DNA of 64,000 bases. Source: Alentia gelatinosa (lineage: Eukaryota; Annelida; Polychaeta; Phyllodocida; Polynoidae). This document shows, in pieces, positions 1-10,934 of the stretch. A program made the position numbers and the translations under genes. The stretch spans positions 40,046,218 through 40,110,217 of the forward strand of contig OX465590.1 of assembly GCA_950022655.1 (NCBI GenBank). Reading direction: 5' to 3'. Under the pieces are notes generated by a model. The model searched no databases and was not told the origin of the DNA. It worked only from the letters and a program-made list of their open reading frames with translations. Position 1 is the first letter of the stretch; each line of letters starts with the position of its first letter.

Positions 1-870
1 AAGGAATGAGTCTGGAAGGAATCGTCTACACTCCGAATGTCTCAGGGCATCTCCCCCTACCCAGCACAAATAATATAATTACTTAGCTATTCTTTGTAAA
101 CCATACATCTGGTATAAGTAGCCTCGATATATGGTATACAATACTGTGCTTCATGCCAACTACGATATCTTAAATATGATAACGGTGTACTAGGAAGCCC
201 ATATAAACCAGTGAATAAGATTTCACTGACAGTATTCTCCTAATCAGTTGCTGTAGGGATACAAATGGAAAGAAGGGTATTATTTTACTGTACGTGTAAA
301 ATGAAGTAATAATAAAGAAAGTTACCCACACACATAAAATGAATGTATAGGAAGTCAGAGCAAAGCCATAGAAGCCAATGGCCCGTATTAATACAAATAG
401 TGTGTTTGGACCAATTTTGTCTGGTTTTAAAAATTTAGTTTTAATTACGTCATTTAATCTGAGAAGTACATCAATGGAGAGGGGCGTTGTTAGTGTGTCT
501 CTCAGTACGACTTGATTTACATGTCCTTTTTCATCTTTTCAATAAACAAGATATGATTATCAATTGTACATTGTGTAACAATCTCATAACGATTGTGATT
601 ATCCAAGTAAGCTACCTTGAGATGTTCTTGAAGTATTTTTAACATGGAATTCTGCAGTATGATACCATAATCTGAACCTAAACCATATGCTCATCAATAA
701 ACCTGAGCAGCATAGCTAATGCTCTATGCATCAAATTAAATTGTATTAAGTTTGTTCCAAGTCCTGGCCCGATTACAAACCTACACTGGTAAAATGAGTC
801 ATACATGTGTCTACCCTAAGAAAATTAAGTATACTAGAAGAATGGTAGTCAAGATGCACAAGGGTGAGTG
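1..870. other. AT-rich intergenic DNA, no gene recognised
   Basis: I see no convincing reading frame, RNA gene or inverted-repeat element here. The longest open frame (near 752-943) has no protein-like composition and runs into repeat F. Confidence 0.5.
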
Positions 871-873
871 CTT

Positions 874-1091
874 GGGCCTATTCAGTTCTCTAGGATCGTA
901 CATGAAGACCCTTTCTATACCTTGTACAGCAGTTATGGTTTAATTATTTTTAAGTCTGTTTGCCAAGACAGTATTAGCCGTCCAGAAGGTCGTCCATAAG
1001 TGTTATATGCAGTTGAACCACATCGTTAGTGGGTCTCTATGGCGTACAGAAGGGGGTCTACGTGTACGATCCTAGATTATTAAACAGGCCC
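874..1091. mobile_element. Family F inverted-repeat MITE, copy 1 (empty site)
   Basis: Arms pair GGGCCTATTCAG with its complement near AAACAGGCCC, and CTAGGATCGTACATG with CGTGTACGATCCTAG. The right flank is CTG and the left flank CTT, so a CWG-type duplication is likely but one copy has mutated. The interior (AAGTCTGTTTGC, CATAAGTGTT) matches 54373-54885. This copy lacks the 294-bp hairpin-tailed insertion found there, so it serves as the empty site. Confidence 0.6.
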
Positions 1092-1231
1092 CTGGTGACT
1101 TAAAAAAAATATTTTTTTTAAGACGTTTATATAACCTGGGATAACACTCAGTCCTAGGGGACTGGTCTCAACGTGTTCCCAGCAACTTTATATATAGAGC
1201 ACATTCATCTCCAAGACGCAGCTATATTGCA

Positions 1232-1796
1232 TAAAATGGGATTCACACGATGGTACAAATGGACCTGAGACTGGTGTACTTCACACCTTTGCACCAGTCG
1301 GCTACTATTTCCAGCTAGGTACACAGTTCCACAGATTGGGGTGTTCTACAGTCTCAGGGTAACATGGCGGCTTCAATTCCGTGGGAAGACTTAACAGGTA
1401 TATAGTCTCACCTCTACACCCCTACACAGGGGACACAGGGGACACAGGGTACACAGGGTACACAGTTGCCAACTCAGGGTACTTCCCCATGTGAATAGGT
1501 GTTATTTGAGACCACTGAGACTCACAAATTGGGGGAGAACTGTGAAATACATTTGTCTCACCAAAATGTCCCTCTAAGTTTTGAACCTGTTTAAAGTCAA
1601 AATCTTGTGAGATTCTGTTCCTTGTAAGGGCTGATTGTCACCGACAACGGCAAGAGAAAAAAGTTGTCTCAGCGAAAAGAAGCCCTGTCATTCACACGAG
1701 GAGATTGTGTTGCAGTACTGAATCTCAACAGGATTTGTCTCAGACAAAGGGCTTGTGGGGTACGTGAATCCCACCGTGTGAATCCCACTTTATGTG
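1232..1796. mobile_element. Family G inverted-repeat element, long copy
   Basis: The ends are inverted copies of ATAAARTGGGATTCACACGRTGG. Interior blocks (GTGAGATTCTGT, GATTGTGTT, GGATTTGTCTCAGACAAA) recur in order at 31100-31325. At 1425-1462 there is a small tandem array of CAGGG(G/T)ACA. No coding capacity was seen. Confidence 0.6.
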
Positions 1797-2850
1797 GAAC
1801 AGAGATTACTGAGGCAACAGGGAGCTGAGGCTATAATAAAGTAGTTAACTTTACCTTGCTCAAATGTTAAGCAAAGGAATTCTACCTATCGTATATGTAA
1901 TCGATCTCTGGGTCACAAACTTTGGATTTCTGATCCTTGCTTTAGACCAAGAAGTAACCATAGGAGAACGCAAAGGTTTCTCTACTTTAGAGAGATAAAT
2001 GAGTCTCTAGAGAAGGGAAATCATCTTACAAAGTCATTGTCTAGACTTCTCACTGGCTCCCCGACTGCCAAGGCTCCTTTAAAGAGTCAGTAACAATAGA
2101 TCTGTGTTCAGAACCAGTTTCTCCGAAAGACAGATGCAGCATGTGTGGAACATGATTCCCGAGGAGACATTCAAGCAATATGGAATTCTGTTCTGTGAAC
2201 CAAATGGATACAATGAATAACTATTGTATATGCTTTATTTCTTGTTAATTTGGGAGTAATCTATGCATGTTAACCATTAAGTGTAACATTAGATCAGTAT
2301 CAATTCATTCTATATTTTTTATTGGATCAATTCACGGCAGTACTGTAATTTTCAATTGTCCAGTACTAAGAAACAAATTGATGAGTGTTTGGTCTGTGTC
2401 CCCGTTTGTCTTTTTTTTTTAAATATGTTGATTGACACCAGAAATTCATCTGTGTACTGACGATAGTCCATTCAGGGGTCCTAACACGAAAACCAAACAA
2501 GAGGCTGGTTGTGGCCCATTAGATTGTAGGTCAACTGGTCAACTGGTGTCTATGTCCCAAGGCGCTAGACACTATTATGTAAGGAGGTCAGGGTGAAGGT
2601 CGGGGTTTGCTGCGAATGCAGTCATTGGCTACTCGGTCTACTGTATTCCTTATATGGAATTAAGGTAATGGGACAACTCCATGGTGACAATGACGCCACA
2701 ATATAGAATAAACCACGCGAAGGAAAACATAGTGAGATCAATACATATATGGCACTTCAATCGCACCTGCTATCTATGAACTGCGGTTTACACTACAACA
2801 AATTATTTATTGGAGTATACATAAAAATAATGATAATGATAATAGTATAT
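1797..2850. other. Intergenic DNA, nothing recognised
   Basis: AT-rich, with short runs such as poly-T near 2411. No protein-like frame or clear inverted repeat was found. Confidence 0.4.
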
Positions 2851-2855
2851 TATAA

Positions 2856-3138
2856 GGCCCGGCGTCCACCTACTACGATATGGCTCCGATATTGTCTACG
2901 ATGTATCTCCCGACAAAAAGTCAAAATCGCGTCGGAAGGTTACCTAATATCGGGGCAGTTGACAACGTTTCTGCGATTAGACACCAAATAAAACCCATTA
3001 CGATGCATGGTGGATTGGCAATTCCAGACAGATGTCTACGATTTTGCACCTTCCCGAAATGACTCCGATATTTGCTTTCCTTTATCGGTGCCATATCGGT
3101 AGGTCTAAATTTCTGTCGTGGTAGGTGGACGCCAGGCC
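2856..3138. mobile_element. Family A MITE (TAA duplication), copy 1
   Basis: Begins GGCCCGGCGTCCACCTACTA and ends with the near inverse GTAGGTGGACGCCAGGCC. It is flanked by TAA at 2853-2855 and 3139-3141. A 3-bp TWA duplication is typical of PIF/Harbinger MITEs, so I assign it there by inference. The interior repeats CGATATGGCTCCGATAT and its complement. Relatives lie at 3338, 13301 and 53181. Confidence 0.75.
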
Positions 3139-3337
3139 TAATAGTATTATCTGGAAGCGTTATAGAGTTTGGATCGTGCAGTAATATGAACGAGGCGATG
3201 GCCGAGGGAATATTCCGGAGCGCTCTGAATGAGATGATGAACGGGGTCTCTTATCAGTAAGTATATTTCCTATGGTCAGAACTCTATAAAGACGACTATG
3301 CAACATCTCCAACTCTGCAGAAACACTTCTTTGGTAA

Positions 3338-3592
3338 GGCCCGGCGTCCACCTACTACGATAGAAATTAAGACCGACCGATATGGCTCTAAAATAAAAAG
3401 TAGGCTTATTGGGAAGGTCCATATCATAGACAAATGTCCAGACAAGCCAGTTTGCTATGTATCTTTCATCATAGACATGTAATCAACTGCCCCGATGAGA
3501 GGTGACCTTCCGACATGATTTTAATTTTTTTTATCGGGAGGTAAATTGTAGGGCATATTGCAGCGTATCGGGAGCTCAGTGGACGCCGGCCC
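3338..3592. mobile_element. Family A MITE, copy 2
   Basis: Same left terminus as copy 1, right end AGTGGACGCCGGCCC, flanked by TAA at 3335-3337 and 3593-3595. The interior is rearranged relative to copies 1 and 3. Confidence 0.7.
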
Positions 3593-3596
3593 TAAA

Positions 3597-3880
3597 GGTG
3601 GGCGTCCACCAACCATGACAAGGCTATGACAATAGGTTCCCGACAAGGTCCACAATTGGCCTATAATTGTTGGCCTTGTCATGGTTGGTGGACCCCAATT
3701 CCCGACAAGAGTCTACGACAAGGCCACGATTGGAAGCTTGTTGGGAGCCTTCTGACAAGGCTACGACAACATCGAGCATGTTCGATTTTTCCAACGACTG
3801 GACCCTTGTCGTGGAGTGTCATGGCATGTCGGGAGTGTGTCGCAGAGGTCTACGACAGGATTGTGCTATGTGATGATGTC
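3597..3880. mobile_element. Family D MITE, right-truncated copy
   Basis: Begins GGTGGGCGTCCACCAACCAT and carries the repeated CGACAAGGC/GCCTTGTCG words of family D (full copy 56627-57057). The right end is missing after GTCTACGACAGG. The 117-residue open frame crossing it is a by-product of the repeat. Confidence 0.6.
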
Positions 3881-3959
3881 ATAATTGACCGGCCAATCAG
3901 CAGCCAGAATTTCAGAGAGCAAACAAGACATCAACATGGAGATTTAAATGTTCCTAATT

Positions 3960-4090
3960 GGATTGGGGAAATAATTTGAATTATTCTGATATCAGGATGC
4001 TATTTTATGTTTCTGAAAGGGGTGAGATAAATCAAGTACTATTCATACTTTAGGGCTAACTGGAGGGTTGGTGGTAATATGCGAACAGAA
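3960..4090 (+). mobile_element. Right-end fragment of a hairpin-tailed element
   Basis: Contains GATATCAGGATGCTATTTTATG and then GGGGTGAGATAAAT. The same arrangement occurs at the right end of the complete unit at 54537-54830. The left end and full hairpin are not visible. Confidence 0.4.
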
Positions 4091-4439
4091 GAGATTGGTT
4101 ACTAAGGACGCCACCTCACGTGGTTAATCCCGTCACGTGAACACAGCCACATGACCACGCCGCTTCACACACACCCTTCGTCCACTTGCTCCTGAGTCGC
4201 CAACGAACTCGAATCAACCCAGCCACCCTACAAAAACTCTTGTCTCTCACTTTCTCAAATTCTCTTACCCCGTAGGCCTATTTAGTAGATCGTGACCATT
4301 CTCTCATCTTGTATTACTCTCAAATTTATCTCGTTGATTATCTATGTGTAAACTTAATAAATTTAGTCCAAATTACCTCTCTTCTGTGTTAGTCATTAAG
4401 CAAAACTAGTTTTCTGTTACGTCTTTTATTTTTGGTGCA

Positions 4440-4604
4440 TTAGATTTATGTGATGGTTTTAGTACCTATTAAAATTCGATAATCAGGACAAAACAAAAGA
4501 TTCACTAATTTGGAATTAGAATTAGAGTCTCAAGAAACAAGATTTGATGATTAACAATATAAAAAAATCACCAGGTGGCGCCGGTGTGAATTGTCCAATA
4601 TCCT
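4440..4604 (+). mobile_element. Family K fragment (TTAA type)
   Basis: The 3' part of family K: a segment resembling 36480-36629, then CACCAGGTGGCGCC, then a degraded end before TTAA at 4605-4608. The left end was not located. Confidence 0.5.
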
Positions 4605-5053
4605 TTAAGGAAACACTTTCTAAATAGCAATTGCAATGCGACTGTGAATGCAGCCGTATAATGAAAGGCACTACTTTGCATTGTGTAGCCGTCTGTGAGA
4701 CGGGACCAAAACCAGGTACTGCTGAGTCCCCTTCTTTAATAAAAGAATGGCGGTCTAGAGACACTTTGTATCAGCTCATAGTAACTTGTAGGATCTGGAA
4801 CATTCTCGAACATATATCGAATGGCTACTATGGCAACCAATCAACACTGCTAGAGCTTTCTCTGGCAGGCTCATTTCCATGTCTGGCTTTCCAGTAGTAG
4901 CTCTTAGTTTGTTAACAGTAGTCAGCAAAGGGAAACCTGATCGAAATTGATATTTACAGGTACCATGAAGGTCGTAATAGCATCGACACCTATTATGTAC
5001 CTGTATTGCAGGCAGCTTCGTGGAAAACTCCCTGCGGCCGTTCAGTAGGTACC

Positions 5054-5365
5054 TTTATCCTACCCCTAATAAAAAAACTCCATAGGCTTAACATTGGGTC
5101 ACTGTATTTGGTCTGGAGTTCAGAAAAATGAAAAATACCTCTCTAGTGGGATACACTTGACAAATGACGTCATTTGTTGATGTAGAAGTAATTAAGACGG
5201 GCGGGGTAGGATAAATTCTAAACCAAACTCGAGTTAGTCGAGTTATTGTTCATCGCACTCTGGCAAGTTCGCATATTACTGCTCTCGGCTTCGCCTCACG
5301 CAGTAATACGCAATCTTGCCGTCGTGCGATAAACAACGACATGACTAACTCTTGTTTGGTTTCTC
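5054..5365 (+). mobile_element. Hairpin-tailed element HP1 (reference description)
   Basis: This copy shows the full plan. The left end is TTTATCCTACCCCTAATAAA followed by CATAGGCTTAACATTGGG. A short core follows, then the inverted end GGGGTAGGATAAAT near 5203-5216. Directly after it comes a long hairpin (about 5220-5365) whose arms start AACCAAACTCGAGTTAG and end CTAACTCTTGTTTGGTT. The apex is CTCGGCTTCGCCTCAC. No coding capacity is present, so it must depend on proteins supplied elsewhere. I cannot place it in a named superfamily. Confidence 0.65.
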
Positions 5366-5604
5366 CATATTCTCATGTGTGTGTAGCGTTTACCACTGAA
5401 AGTGTATGTTCAATGAATATAGACAATAATCGATGGTTTTATAGACAGGTAAACGACGAGAGGTGGAAGTGTAGTACATAGAGACATAGTTAGTGTGACT
5501 GAATGAAATCATGTCAGAGATATTTGGTGAAAAGAGCCAATCTCAACTCTGTAGACAAGCCACTATAGCAAAGCCACCTCAGAGGTTTTAAAAGATACCA
5601 TGTT

Positions 5605-5745
5605 GAGGGTACTAAAGAAGAAACCAACAGGTTTTGGTCAAAGTCGTCATTCTCAACGAGTATATGTAGAGTGATATATGCACAAGGTGAAGCCGAGTGA
5701 ATAACGAGTTGCTTTCTGTATGTATCTCACCCCTGTACATACTAA
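5605..5745 (-). mobile_element. Hairpin-tailed element HP8, partial
   Basis: The hairpin side (GAAACCAACAGGTTTTGGTC, apex AAGGTGAAGCCGAGTG, then AACGAGTTGCTTTC) is followed by TATCTCACCCCTGTACATA. It belongs to the same branch as 10644 and 17774. The left end is not clearly preserved. Confidence 0.5.
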
Positions 5746-5827
5746 CGGAAAGGATAACACACCAGATATATGATGTCATAGACCATGGAGAACGGAATGT
5801 AATACTAGTAAGGTAGAATAAAGGTTA

Positions 5828-6377
5828 CTGGAGAACTCGACCCATAGTTGTCAGGAGAACCCGACCGTCTTTGGAGAAATCAATTGGAGAACTCGACCCG
5901 TTTCAGAAACTTTTGAATAAGACATTTTCATATAGAAGGAAAGGTCTGACTAGTTGGCTCTTAGACATTTTTTTTTTTTTTTTTTCTTTTTTCACACAAA
6001 ATTCACCATAGTTGGTGGTCTTCCATTTTGGGACGTGTACATGTAGTTTCATAGATAATTTACACTACCAAGTCTACAAGAAAGTATAAACCAGTGGATA
6101 AATGTCCAGTTAGGTCTAGGTCTAGGGTTAAAGTTAGGGATAGGTTTATAGTTAGGGTTAGGGATAGGGAAAGGGCTAGGTTTAGGGATGGGCCTTAATA
6201 GGGGAAAGGTTTTCTGTTTGTTTTCATACCCAAAGAGGACCAAATTTGAAGCCAAGATAACATACTTACTAGTAAATCTATCCACATCTGAGTTGAGAAG
6301 AATTAAAACGGGTCGAGTTCTCAAAACGGGTTGAGTTCTCAAAATGGGTCGAGTTTTTGACGGGTCGAGTTCTCCAG
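5828..6377. mobile_element. Element L: TA-flanked, repeated subterminal motif, telomere-like core
   Basis: The ends are CTGGAGAACTCGACCC and GGGTCGAGTTCTCCAG, flanked by TA (5826-5827, 6378-6379), which suggests a Tc1/mariner-type duplication. The GAGAAC(T/C)CGACC word occurs about three times on the left; the inverse occurs about four times on the right. A poly-T tract lies at 5969-5991. A degenerate TTAGGG-like array lies at 6108-6195. The 118-residue frame on the minus strand here is repeat-derived. Confidence 0.6.
6108..6195. repeat. Degenerate TTAGGG-like array
   Basis: Runs of TTAGGG, GTTAGGGATAGG and GGTCTAGG in one orientation. TTAGGG is the usual metazoan telomere repeat. Its position inside element L makes this an internal, element-borne array, not a chromosome end. 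Confidence 0.6.
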
Positions 6378-6760
6378 TATAAAAACTAAAGGCATGAACA
6401 TGCAAAGCGTACTGGAGGTGGCAACGTTAACCCTGGAGGGGCGCGTGTAAGAGCGAGCGATAATAGGGTGTCTGGTAGCAGTGTTCAGACTCAATTATTA
6501 CCTCATCAAATGAAACTTTCTTTTTTGAGGAATCCTTTTCACTGAAAGTCCACCCCGACAGACTGGGACGAATGTTATCTTCATTTCACCGCCTCTGAGG
6601 CTGGCGAATGGACGTCGATGTGGACAAACCCCGAGAGGAGGCTGTGAGGAGGTGGGAGGGAGAGGAACATGAGGATGGAAGGAAGAGATAGCCTGTACTT
6701 GTAGGAAGAGGACTGCATAGATAATGTGGACCTGTTAGAGGGATGGGGGGGGGGGGTACT

Positions 6761-7054
6761 ATAGAGGAAACCCATGAAAGTTTAGGGTCTGAGCTCATAT
6801 CCCATTGAGTTTGAATCACGTAGTAATTCACAAGGCGAAGCCGCGTGAATTGCTATGTGATTCAAATGAGATGGGATCGAGCTCTGACGCTAAACTTGAA
6901 TGGGTTTCTGAATTTATGTCACCCTTAATATTGACTAATGGGCTAACATTTGTGACATTATCCCCCATTGGATATTTTCCTAAATATCTAATGGGTGTTA
7001 GATACAAGTTTCCAATGTTAAGTCTATGGAGAAAAAATACCTGGGGTGAGATAA
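6761..7054 (-). mobile_element. Hairpin-tailed element HP2
   Basis: Read on the minus strand, the left end is TTTATCTCACCCCAGGTATT and the core ends near 6915. The hairpin lies at 6765-6915; its arms include GAGTTTGAATCACGTAGTAA and the loop is TTCACAAGGCGAAGCCGCGTGAA. This is the clearest GGCGAAGCC apex in the window. It is a close relative of 14650, 14911 and 16320. Confidence 0.65.
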
Positions 7055-7195
7055 AGAGAGGAGCAGAGAGTGACTGGTCTCAGATCTGACAGGTGTATGC
7101 TCCGAGGAATTGATGCATAGTAATATCCGAGCGCATGTGAGGATTTTGCACAGAGGCAACCTCGAGAAGCACATTACATGCGGAGATTAGACCAG

Positions 7196-7509
7196 GGATC
7201 TGTTTCACTAGTTTCGTGACATGTCTGTGACACCATACAGACAGATTGGGTTGTCTGGTTTTGTGACAACACAAGTAGCTGGCCTTGGGAAAAGACAGAC
7301 CCCAAACATAGGAATTAGACAAATATACACATCATGGACATGTTTCACTAGTTTTGTGACAAAAGTGAAGACAGACAAGAAAAGCGGCACCAACAGTGCA
7401 AGCAAGAACGCACAAAATGAAGTTTAAAGTATAGTTCTTATGAAACCGGACACACCATCTAGACATGTCATGCTATCTAGACATGTCACGAAACTAGTGA
7501 AACAGGTCC
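7196..7509. mobile_element. Family C MITE, subfamily 1 (CAG duplication)
   Basis: Ends GGATCTGTTTCACTAGTTTC and GAAACTAGTGAAACAGGTCC. CAG flanks both sides (7193-7195, 7510-7512). The interior holds the block GGCACCAACAGTGCAAGCAA that is shared across the family. Confidence 0.75.
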
Positions 7510-7536
7510 CAGGTGAGTGGGAGGAGATTTGACCAG

Positions 7537-7909
7537 GGACCTGTTTCAGTAGTCTCGTGACATTAGGCCTAGACAGATATCAACAGTGGCACCAACAGTG
7601 CAAGCAACAGTGCAAATTATTTTGCCAGGTTTCAAAACGCATGTCACAGTTAATGTCAAATATCAGCGGATCGGAGAGGACAATTTTCTTCATATTTGGA
7701 ACGATTATAGGTTATATATATCCCTTACTCGTCTTAAAGTTTCATTGCTTAATTCTTACGGGGAGTAAGTGAAATTGTCTAATACCCTTGAAGCCAGACA
7801 CACCGTGTTTGGGGTCTGTCTTGTCCTAAGTGCCGCAACTTGTGTTGATTTGTCCGTGTGGTGTCACAGACGCCATCTAGACATGTCACGAAACTACTGA
7901 AACAGGTCC
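7537..7909. mobile_element. Family C MITE, subfamily 2 (CAG duplication)
   Basis: Ends GGACCTGTTTCAGTAGTCTC and GTTTCGTGACATG-type inverse ending AAACAGGTCC. CAG flanks at 7534-7536 and 7910-7912. It differs from subfamily 1 by TTTCAGTAG and by GACATTAGGCCTAGACAG next to the end. Confidence 0.75.
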
Positions 7910-8216
7910 CAGGTGAGAGACCCTTAGTTGAGCCCTGAAACTCAAAGATAGAAGCCAGTCTATATTGTATTTACCATCCACCTTTTCCTGACAAATGGGG
8001 CACCCTTATGTTAATCACTTTATTTTCATATATAACCACTATTTTTCGTATGCGCCGGGATTTTCAACCATGAGGTTACAACGTATTTGTATGTTCCGGG
8101 TATGGAGATAAATGCTTGGTATGTGTTTTCAATGGACACTTTAGGTGGATAGTAAAGCGAGGTCTGGTCTTTGTAGGAAGAGGACTGCATATTAAATGGG
8201 GACCTGCCAAAGAGAT

Positions 8217-8270
8217 AAGGGAGAAACGGAGAGAGACAGACAGACAGAGACAGAGAGACAGAGAGTGAAA
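8217..8270. repeat. GA/CA-rich microsatellite
   Basis: GAGACAGACAGACAGAGAC-type simple repeat. It creates spurious Ser/Leu-rich frames on the minus strand. Confidence 0.8.
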
Positions 8271-8490
8271 AACATACACAATAATGACTGGTTTCAGATA
8301 CGATCTTTCTGTATGCGCGCTTAATAGGAATCCGGGGCATATAACATATCAATATGCTCCGAGTATGTGGATACACACTCGCTATTTGTTTTCTATGAAC
8401 ACTTTTTATTAGGTGTATTAGGTGGATAATAAATGAGAATGGCGTCCGGAAAGACGAGGGAGTAAGAGACATTTTCACGTATTTCTTCTA

Positions 8491-8739
8491 CTACTCCACA
8501 TCAACATGGATCACAGAGTCGTATATTCTCATTCCAGTTAAAAGCTTTGGTAAAACAAAACCTGTCAACGTTTTCCTATCATGATGATCAACTTTGAACA
8601 GTATCTTTGCCATTGTAGTGTTACCATGGCCTAGAGGTTCAAGACCGTTAAGTAAATCATGAATTAGGTTTCTTGTATCATGAAATATTTCAAAGTAATC
8701 GTCAAATAGATAAAATACTACGATTCCCATCCCAGTCAA
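8491..8739 (-). CDS. Possible coding fragment, unrecognised
   Basis: An open frame of about 80 residues with balanced, protein-like composition (for example DDYFEIFHDTRNLIHDLL and HHDRKTLTGFVLPKLL). It stops at a TAG next to 8491. I do not recognise the family and see no certain start or splice acceptor. It lies between M-family repeats, so it may be a remnant exon, an exon of a minus-strand gene or chance. Confidence 0.2.
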   Translation of the reverse strand: MTGMGIVVFYLFDDYFEIFHDTRNLIHDLLNGLEPLGHGNTTMAKILFKVDHHDRKTLTGFVLPKLLTGMRIYDSVIHVDVE

Positions 8740-9304
8740 AATTCAATTCAACCTAATGCACAGATCATAGAAGACTAGAAAAACAAAGAAAACAAGTCGA
8801 CAGATATGAATTGTGGATTAATAAACTAAGGAGCGCTTACTTAATCTCTGCCTCAAGAAAGTAATCCCTAATACTACGTCTGATTTGACATGAAAAATAA
8901 CGGAAATGAGTGTAAATCATTTACCATTTAAACATGTGCACCTTTATCTACAAGTAGAACACAAAATACTGCCCAAAGAACTAATAATTCAGGATATTTC
9001 AGGAACTGGCGGATGGGACACATTTCGTCCCAAACAGGCAGGTCGGCCAGAGATACAAGCGGCCGCAGGAAGTAGAGCGCAGGATCTCTGTTAGGAGAGT
9101 GTAACGTGGGGTGTCCATTAGGCGGGGTTTTACTGTACTTCTAAAAATCTCTTAAAGCCATGGATACTTGCATCCAATCAGTCAGACACTTCCAGTTTAT
9201 GGTCTCCTTTAAGTGTTATTGGCAAAACCTTTTTCCTGTGGTATTGCTGAACGAAACTTACTTAACAGAACAGCTGTGGATAAATACACAATATTTCAAA
9301 TAAA

Positions 9305-9545
9305 CGTGGTCGAATGCTCCGAGGAGTTGACGGGTAATAATATCCGAGCGTATGCGAGGATATTGCACTGAGACAAATCCAAGGAGTATATAACCGCTTT
9401 TATCTGAAACAAGTCTATATTGTATAAATTACCCACCTTTTCCAAACATGTGGCGTACTTATATTAGTTCATTTAGTTACGCACTATTTTATCATACGCA
9501 CTACTTTTCCGTATGCTCCGGCTTTTGCAACCAGAAGCATACAAC
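9305..9545 (-). mobile_element. Family M element, partial
   Basis: The hairpin words GCTCCGAGGAGTTGACG, AATATCCGAGCGTATGCGAGG and CAAGGAGTATA are followed by CTATATTGTATAAATTACCCACCT. The distal end is degraded into AT-rich sequence. Confidence 0.45.
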
Positions 9546-9739
9546 ATATCTCTCGGAATATAGATACACGCTGCCGTGTCTTTTCTATTTTTAAATCTTT
9601 TATTTATACTGGTAGAACTCAGTTCAATACAAAACTGGTATTATTGTTCAGCCAGTGCCATGCGTACAATATCCTTTGTTGTGATTACATTGACGACTAG
9701 GGTATCAACAGGTTTTGAGAAATACATCTATGTACTATC

Positions 9740-10040
9740 GTAAAACTGGATGAGGTTTAATCTTAGCCACCATATTCCATGACTGGAGTTTGGCAAAGTG
9801 ACTTCATGAGGCGAAGCCGAGTGAAGTCCGGAGCCAAAACTTCAGGAGTGGAATGCGGTGGCCAAGATTAATACGAATCATGTTTTGATTTTATCCAACC
9901 CTATCTCCTCGATTTTGGAATATTACGTGATAACAATGCTGTATGCCACTAGTGTCATATAAAACTCCGTATGCCAGTCAGCGTGGCATACATAAACCCA
10001 ATGTTAAGCCTATCGGATTTTATATTAGGGGTAGTATAAA
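9740..10040 (-). mobile_element. Hairpin-tailed element HP3
   Basis: The hairpin has arms TTTAATCTTAGCCACC/GGTGGCCAAGATTAA and apex CATGAGGCGAAGCCGAGTG. It is followed by TTTATCCAACCC, a core with its own small hairpin (GTATGCCA...TGGCATAC), and the inverse of the left end (CCCAATGTTAAGCCTAT, ATTAGGGGTAGTATAAA). Confidence 0.6.
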
Positions 10041-10640
10041 ACAAGAAATTAAATATATAATAGACTGATATAAAAATATGAATCGTTTGTCATCAGCATC
10101 TGACTCCAGTTGAATACAGAATGTAGAACCGTTGGTGAATCTCATCATTTATGGACACTATGTATCAGGTGGATAATAAACATATAAAGCAGCCTATAGC
10201 TCGGTCCCATATTGTGAAACTGCCTGAGGTCGCATACTGAATGAAAATGTGCAGTCACAGGGGGAGAAGATGCGGTGCTGAAATAGGCTTATTCATGAGT
10301 GGCGTGATTGTACTGCAGGACAATGAGGTATCAAGTTCGGATAGTTTTATGGAAGGCAATACAGATCCGAACATCCGACACCCTTGTCATCATATACCAA
10401 TTTATTCATATATGATTTTGTGCATCGGAAGAGATATTAAAAATGGAAGATGTTCCAATATTGAAAATATACATAAGTCATATAGGCGTCGTTGGGGAGA
10501 ACTCATAAACTTTTTTTAATTTTATTTAGTACATCTATCTTATACTATATGAGATGCATCCATCAATAACTGGTTTTATGTTGTTACAACCATAGCCATT
10601 GAGTTTTGGGTACACTACCTTCATGGCCATGGAGTATGAG
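10041..10640. other. Intergenic DNA with repeat scraps
   Basis: Includes an AGGTGGATAATAAA end of family M near 10168. The open frame at 10241-10519 has no recognisable motif. Confidence 0.4.
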
Positions 10641-10643
10641 TTC

Positions 10644-10934
10644 TTATCTCACTCCTGGTATTACTGTCCCATAGGCTTAATATTGGGAACTTGTTCCCCA
10701 TGGTCCTACGAGTATTGCAGTCCATTCTCCATGGTCTATAGCCTATATGTAATCCATTTATTAGTCTGTACAGTGGTGAGATAAATACAAAAAGCAACCT
10801 GTTTTGGTCAAAGTCGTGTTCTCCAACTCGTTTGAACACTATGTGATATTAACTCAGTTGTCAAGTTCATATCGCTTCGCATCAAACTCATGAAGAACAA
10901 CGACCTTGACCAAAACTTATTGGTTTCTTCTCTA
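10644..10934 (+). mobile_element. Hairpin-tailed element HP4
   Basis: Left end TTATCTCACTCCTGGTATT and CATAGGCTTAATATTGGG; inverted end GGTGAGATAAAT near 10775. The hairpin arms are TTTTGGTCAAAGTCGTGTTC and GAACAACGACCTTGACCAAA. The apex has decayed (ATCGCTTCGCATC). It shares core and arms with 17774-18064. Confidence 0.6.

Larger units (their letters stand above)
7084..8155 (-). mobile_element. Family M hairpin-tailed element carrying two nested MITEs
   Basis: The hairpin part (7090-7190: GTATGCTCCGAGGA, TAATATCCGAGCGCATGTGAGGA) and the TIR part (TTTACCATCCACCT near 7969, inverse AGGTGGATAGTAAA near 8150) are separated by MITEs at 7196-7509 and 7537-7909. Relatives lie at 9305, 28380 and 34753. 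The plan is like HP1 but the termini differ (TTATTATCCACCT). Confidence 0.45.

Noticed and set aside
3626..3979. 117-residue open frame
   Set aside because: It lies on the inverted words of a family D MITE and shows no protein-like pattern; frames on the opposite strand are equally open in other D copies.
6049..6405. 118-residue minus-strand frame rich in Pro, Asn and Phe
   Set aside because: It is the translation of the TTAGGG-like array and the repeated ends of element L.
8026..8478. 150-residue minus-strand frame
   Set aside because: It spans M-family repeat sequence and a GA/CA microsatellite, which produces the Ser/Leu runs.
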